The translations under genes and the position numbers were made by a program. Positions 12,674 through 15,070 of a stretch of DNA of 15,070 nt are shown piece after piece. Within the stretch, counting starts at the first letter, position 1. The number at the start of each line of letters is the position of its first letter. The DNA is from Candidatus Melainabacteria bacterium (GTDB lineage Bacteria > Cyanobacteriota > Vampirovibrionia > Obscuribacterales > Obscuribacteraceae): assembly GCA_014380105.1 (NCBI GenBank), contig JACMKL010000389.1, forward strand, positions 1-15,070, written 5' to 3'. Below the pieces are notes generated by a model. It worked only from the letters and a program-made list of their open reading frames with translations, made no database searches and was not told the DNA's origin.

Positions 12674-14788
12674 GTGAAAGCAGCCGAAACGCATAAAGGC
12701 GAGAAAAAAGAAGGAAAGGCAAATCGGCTCATCAATGAGACCAGCACCTACCTGCTGCAGCATGCCTACAATCCAGTCGATTGGTTTCCCTGGGGTCCAG
12801 AAGCTTTAGAGAAATCAAAAGCAGAGAACAAGCCAATTTTGCTTTCAGTTGGATATGCTGCCTGCCACTGGTGTCACGTCATGGAGCACGAATCTTTCGA
12901 AGACGAGTTCACTGCAAAAATGATGAATGAAAAATTCGTCAATATAAAAGTAGATCGCGAAGAGCGCACAGATATTGACGAAATCTACATGAAAGCTGTT
13001 CAGTTGATGACCGGCCACGGCGGCTGGCCAATGACAGTCTTTTTGACTCCAGAATTAAAACCATTTTTTGGTGGCACCTATTTTCCAAAAGAGCCAAAGC
13101 ACGGCATGCCCGCTTTCACTCAACTACTAGAAGCTCTTTCAGAAGCGTGGAAAGACAGACGCAATGAGGTTGAAGAAACATCCGGGAATGTCACTGAACA
13201 TTTGAAAAAGCTCGACAGTCTCTCAGCGCGCAGCGAAGGAAAAGCGGAACAAGCAGAACCACTTAAGCGCGAAGTTTTGCTTGACGCAGCTGACCGTTTG
13301 CTGGATATCTTTGACCACATTTATGGTGGTTTCGGTAACGCACCAAAATTTCCACACACTTTCAATATCAATCTATCTTTGCGCTGTATCGATCACCTGA
13401 CCAAGTCAGATAGCACCAGAGATGCTCATACTGAGCTAGTTACAACCACGCTGGACAAAATGGCGATGGGTGGTATCAACGATCAAATTGGTGGTGGCTT
13501 CGCTCGATACTCTGTTGATCGTAAATGGTTGATTCCTCACTTTGAGAAAATGCTCTACGACAACGCCTTGTTGTGCCAAACATACATAGATGGCTATCGT
13601 CTGCTCGGAAGAAAATACTGGCTCGACACAGCAGAAAGCATTTTAAGCTTTGTCAACCGAGAACTAAAGACTGAAGAAGGTGCATTCTATTCAAGCTTAG
13701 ACGCTGACAGTGAAGGTGAAGAGGGTAAATTCTATGTCTTCACACCAGCACAATTCAACGAGATACTAGGCACTGCCGATAGTGCTTGGGCATGCCAGGT
13801 CTATGGTGTTACTCAAACCGGTAACTTCGAACACGGCACCAGCGCTTTGCATTTTTCAAAGTCACCGGAAGCAATGGCAGCCGATAATGACATGAATGTT
13901 GATTCTTTCTACAATCGCCTCAAACCAATAAATGAAAAATTATTGGCAGCGAGGGAAAAGCGCATCAGGCCAGGTAGAGACGAGAAAGTTTTGACCAGTT
14001 GGAATAGTCTGATGATTTCGGCTTTTGTTAGTGGCTACACCGCAACAGGCAAAGAAATTTATATTGAAACGGCTAGGAATTGCGCATCTTTCATTATGGA
14101 TAAACTAATGAAAGACGACCGCCTGCTGCGCACCTACGGTAAAGGCAAAGCAAAATTAAATGGATATCTTGAAGATTATGCTTTCTTCGTACAAGCACTT
14201 CTAGATCTGGCTGGCGCTGACCTGGATCCAAAATGGCTAATAGCAGCACAGAAATTGACCGACGTGATGTTGGAGCGCTTTAAAGACAATGAAGAAGGCG
14301 GACTATATTTCACAAGTGACGATCACGAAGAATTGGTTACTCGCCCGCGCAGCCATTTCGATGGTGCCGTACCTTCCGGAACCTCTGTAGCAGCAGCAAA
14401 TTTGGCTAAGCTCGCCAGATTGACCGACAACAAGGCGTACGAAAAGCGCGCTGAAGAATTACTGTTGTTGTACGCACCATTCTTCCGAAAATTGCCTGAC
14501 CAGTTTGGAAATTTGCTTTGCAGCGCCGATTTATTCCTCAACCCAGATGATGACGTAGCTATCATCGCAAAAGACCGCTCCGACGATTTAAAAGAAATGA
14601 TTTTCGCAGCGCATGGAAGCTTCAGACCAAATCAATTAGTTGTTGTCTCAAAACCAACCGACAAATTCAAACTGCTTGAGCAGCGCCCAACAATTAATGA
14701 CAAGCCGACGGCTTATATCTGCAAAAATTTCACTTGTCAGAAACCGACCAACTCGGCAGAAGATTTACTGAAAAAGGAAGATAAATAG
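12674..14788 (+). CDS. DUF255 thioredoxin-fold protein (YyaL/SPATA20 family)
   Basis: 704 residues, usual length for the family. The N-terminal DUF255 thioredoxin-like domain (about 17-180) begins NRLINETSTYLLQHAYNPVDWFPW. It carries C64-HW-C67 (YAACHWCHVMEHESFED), VDREERTDIDEIY (T99 where most members have Pro) and GHGGWPMTVFLTP with the cis-Pro P119. The rest is an (alpha/alpha)6-barrel like that of N-acylglucosamine 2-epimerases, with FGNAPKFPH, GGFARYSVDRKWLIPHFEKMLYDNALL and GRDEKVLTSWNSLMISAF. The biochemical role is not established; a disulfide reductase or sugar-modifying role has been suggested by fold. GTG 12674 is supported by AAGGAG ending 7 nt upstream. It is last in the operon, closed by the terminator at 14834-14870. 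Confidence 0.93.
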   Translation: MKAAETHKGEKKEGKANRLINETSTYLLQHAYNPVDWFPWGPEALEKSKAENKPILLSVGYAACHWCHVMEHESFEDEFTAKMMNEKFVNIKVDREERTDIDEIYMKAVQLMTGHGGWPMTVFLTPELKPFFGGTYFPKEPKHGMPAFTQLLEALSEAWKDRRNEVEETSGNVTEHLKKLDSLSARSEGKAEQAEPLKREVLLDAADRLLDIFDHIYGGFGNAPKFPHTFNINLSLRCIDHLTKSDSTRDAHTELVTTTLDKMAMGGINDQIGGGFARYSVDRKWLIPHFEKMLYDNALLCQTYIDGYRLLGRKYWLDTAESILSFVNRELKTEEGAFYSSLDADSEGEEGKFYVFTPAQFNEILGTADSAWACQVYGVTQTGNFEHGTSALHFSKSPEAMAADNDMNVDSFYNRLKPINEKLLAAREKRIRPGRDEKVLTSWNSLMISAFVSGYTATGKEIYIETARNCASFIMDKLMKDDRLLRTYGKGKAKLNGYLEDYAFFVQALLDLAGADLDPKWLIAAQKLTDVMLERFKDNEEGGLYFTSDDHEELVTRPRSHFDGAVPSGTSVAAANLAKLARLTDNKAYEKRAEELLLLYAPFFRKLPDQFGNLLCSADLFLNPDDDVAIIAKDRSDDLKEMIFAAHGSFRPNQLVVVSKPTDKFKLLEQRPTINDKPTAYICKNFTCQKPTNSAEDLLKKEDK

Positions 14789-14833
14789 AGGCGCTTACCG
14801 CGGTTAAATAGAGATCAGGTCACAATACATAAG

Positions 14834-14870
14834 TAGGGCTTTCTCATAAAGGAGCCCTATTTTTCTATTT
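14834..14870 (+). terminator. Intrinsic terminator of the microprotein-GT4-DUF255 operon
   Basis: TAGGGCT (14834-14840) pairs with AGCCCTA (14853-14859), extendable by two G-U pairs, with an 8-nt loop, followed by TTTTTCTATTT. It lies 46 nt after the DUF255 stop. Confidence 0.85.
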
Positions 14871-14910
14871 CTGGAAAATAGGTTAGAAAAGCTGTAACAT
14901 TTTCCGTAAC

Positions 14911-14943
14911 GCGGTATTTTCCCAACCTGAGCGGTTTTTACCC
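14911..14943. repeat. Tandem near-repeat with 20-bp period in the terminal spacer
   Basis: GCGGTATTTTCCC (14911-14923) and GCGGTTTTTACCC (14931-14943) match at 11 of 13 positions, two helical turns apart, about 90-120 bp before the possible gene at 15032. Tandem response-regulator half-sites have such spacing, but no known box is matched. CCCAACCT (14921-14928) also faces AGGTTGGG (15018-15025). Confidence 0.3.
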
Positions 14944-15031
14944 CCAATGGCGTGTGATTTCGGACTTCAAGAGCAACAACCAAAAGGAACATTCGACTAA
15001 CACTAAAGTCTGTTCTGAGGTTGGGTGACTG

Positions 15032-15070
15032 ATGGATAACATGAGTAAGACTGAGCAGACAGCTATCAGA
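15032..15070 (+). CDS. Possible start of a new gene, cut by the window edge
   Basis: ATG 15032 opens MDNMSKTEQTAIR and is still open at the edge. A second in-frame ATG follows at codon 4. GAGG at 15017-15020 is rather far (11 nt) for a ribosome site. Thirteen codons are too few to identify anything. The call rests on the position after a terminator and a promoter-like spacer. Confidence 0.3.
   Translation, partial: MDNMSKTEQTAIR

Overview
The window is a gene-dense bacterial chromosome segment of moderate G+C (about 48% by eye). It has short operons on both strands, several GTG/TTG starts and few spacers. No rRNA, tRNA, CRISPR array, insertion sequence or phage gene was seen. The protein set (extended Fur, CHAD protein, several glycosyltransferases, a heme-oxygenase-like di-iron protein, a DUF255 protein) would suit a non-photosynthetic relative of cyanobacteria (Vampirovibrionia/Obscuribacterales type). 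That placement is a guess from general character, not from a marker gene.

Layout. (1) 1-289, minus: N-terminus of an acidic protein that is entering a coiled coil, perhaps GrpE-like. (2) 563-2673, plus: DUF1611/DgcN-type protein and an enolase-superfamily racemase/epimerase, overlapping by 4 bp, facing a GntR-type regulator (2721-3659, minus). (3) 3660-4209: the largest non-coding stretch, with a terminator-like hairpin 5' of gntR, recurrent small palindromes, and a good promoter with a dyad for a Fur-family regulator (4210-4941). (4) 4953-5981, minus: GT2 glycosyltransferase, divergent from a plus operon of a 17-codon leader ORF, a GT4-like glycosyltransferase and a CHAD protein (6061-8473). 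(5) 8726-10469, plus: thioredoxin reductase and a heme-oxygenase-like metal oxidase candidate. (6) 10472-11050, minus: secreted SRPBCC protein, convergent with the oxidase. (7) 11343-14788, plus: 33-codon single-span membrane microprotein, GT4 glycosyltransferase and DUF255 thioredoxin-fold protein, closed by an intrinsic terminator. (8) 15032-end: possible start of another gene.

How they may work together. The first operon resembles the DgcN-DgcA pair described for D-glutamate catabolism (D-Glu to N-acetyl-D-Glu to N-acetyl-L-Glu). The racemase also keeps an Asp-x-Asp typical of Ala-Glu dipeptide epimerases, so murein-peptide recycling is the alternative. The glycosyltransferases suggest envelope or exopolysaccharide synthesis. 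CHAD domains bind polyphosphate. TrxB plus the oxidase could form a redox pair.

The less expected signals are short ones: an 11-codon ORF positioned to be leaderless, whose TAATG overlaps the SD-less fur start; a 17-codon ORF with the best Shine-Dalgarno in the window ahead of a glycosyltransferase; the 33-codon membrane ORF fused by TAGTG to a glycosyltransferase whose EX7E motif is E/Q; and hairpins followed by TTTTT in the leaders of two minus-strand genes.
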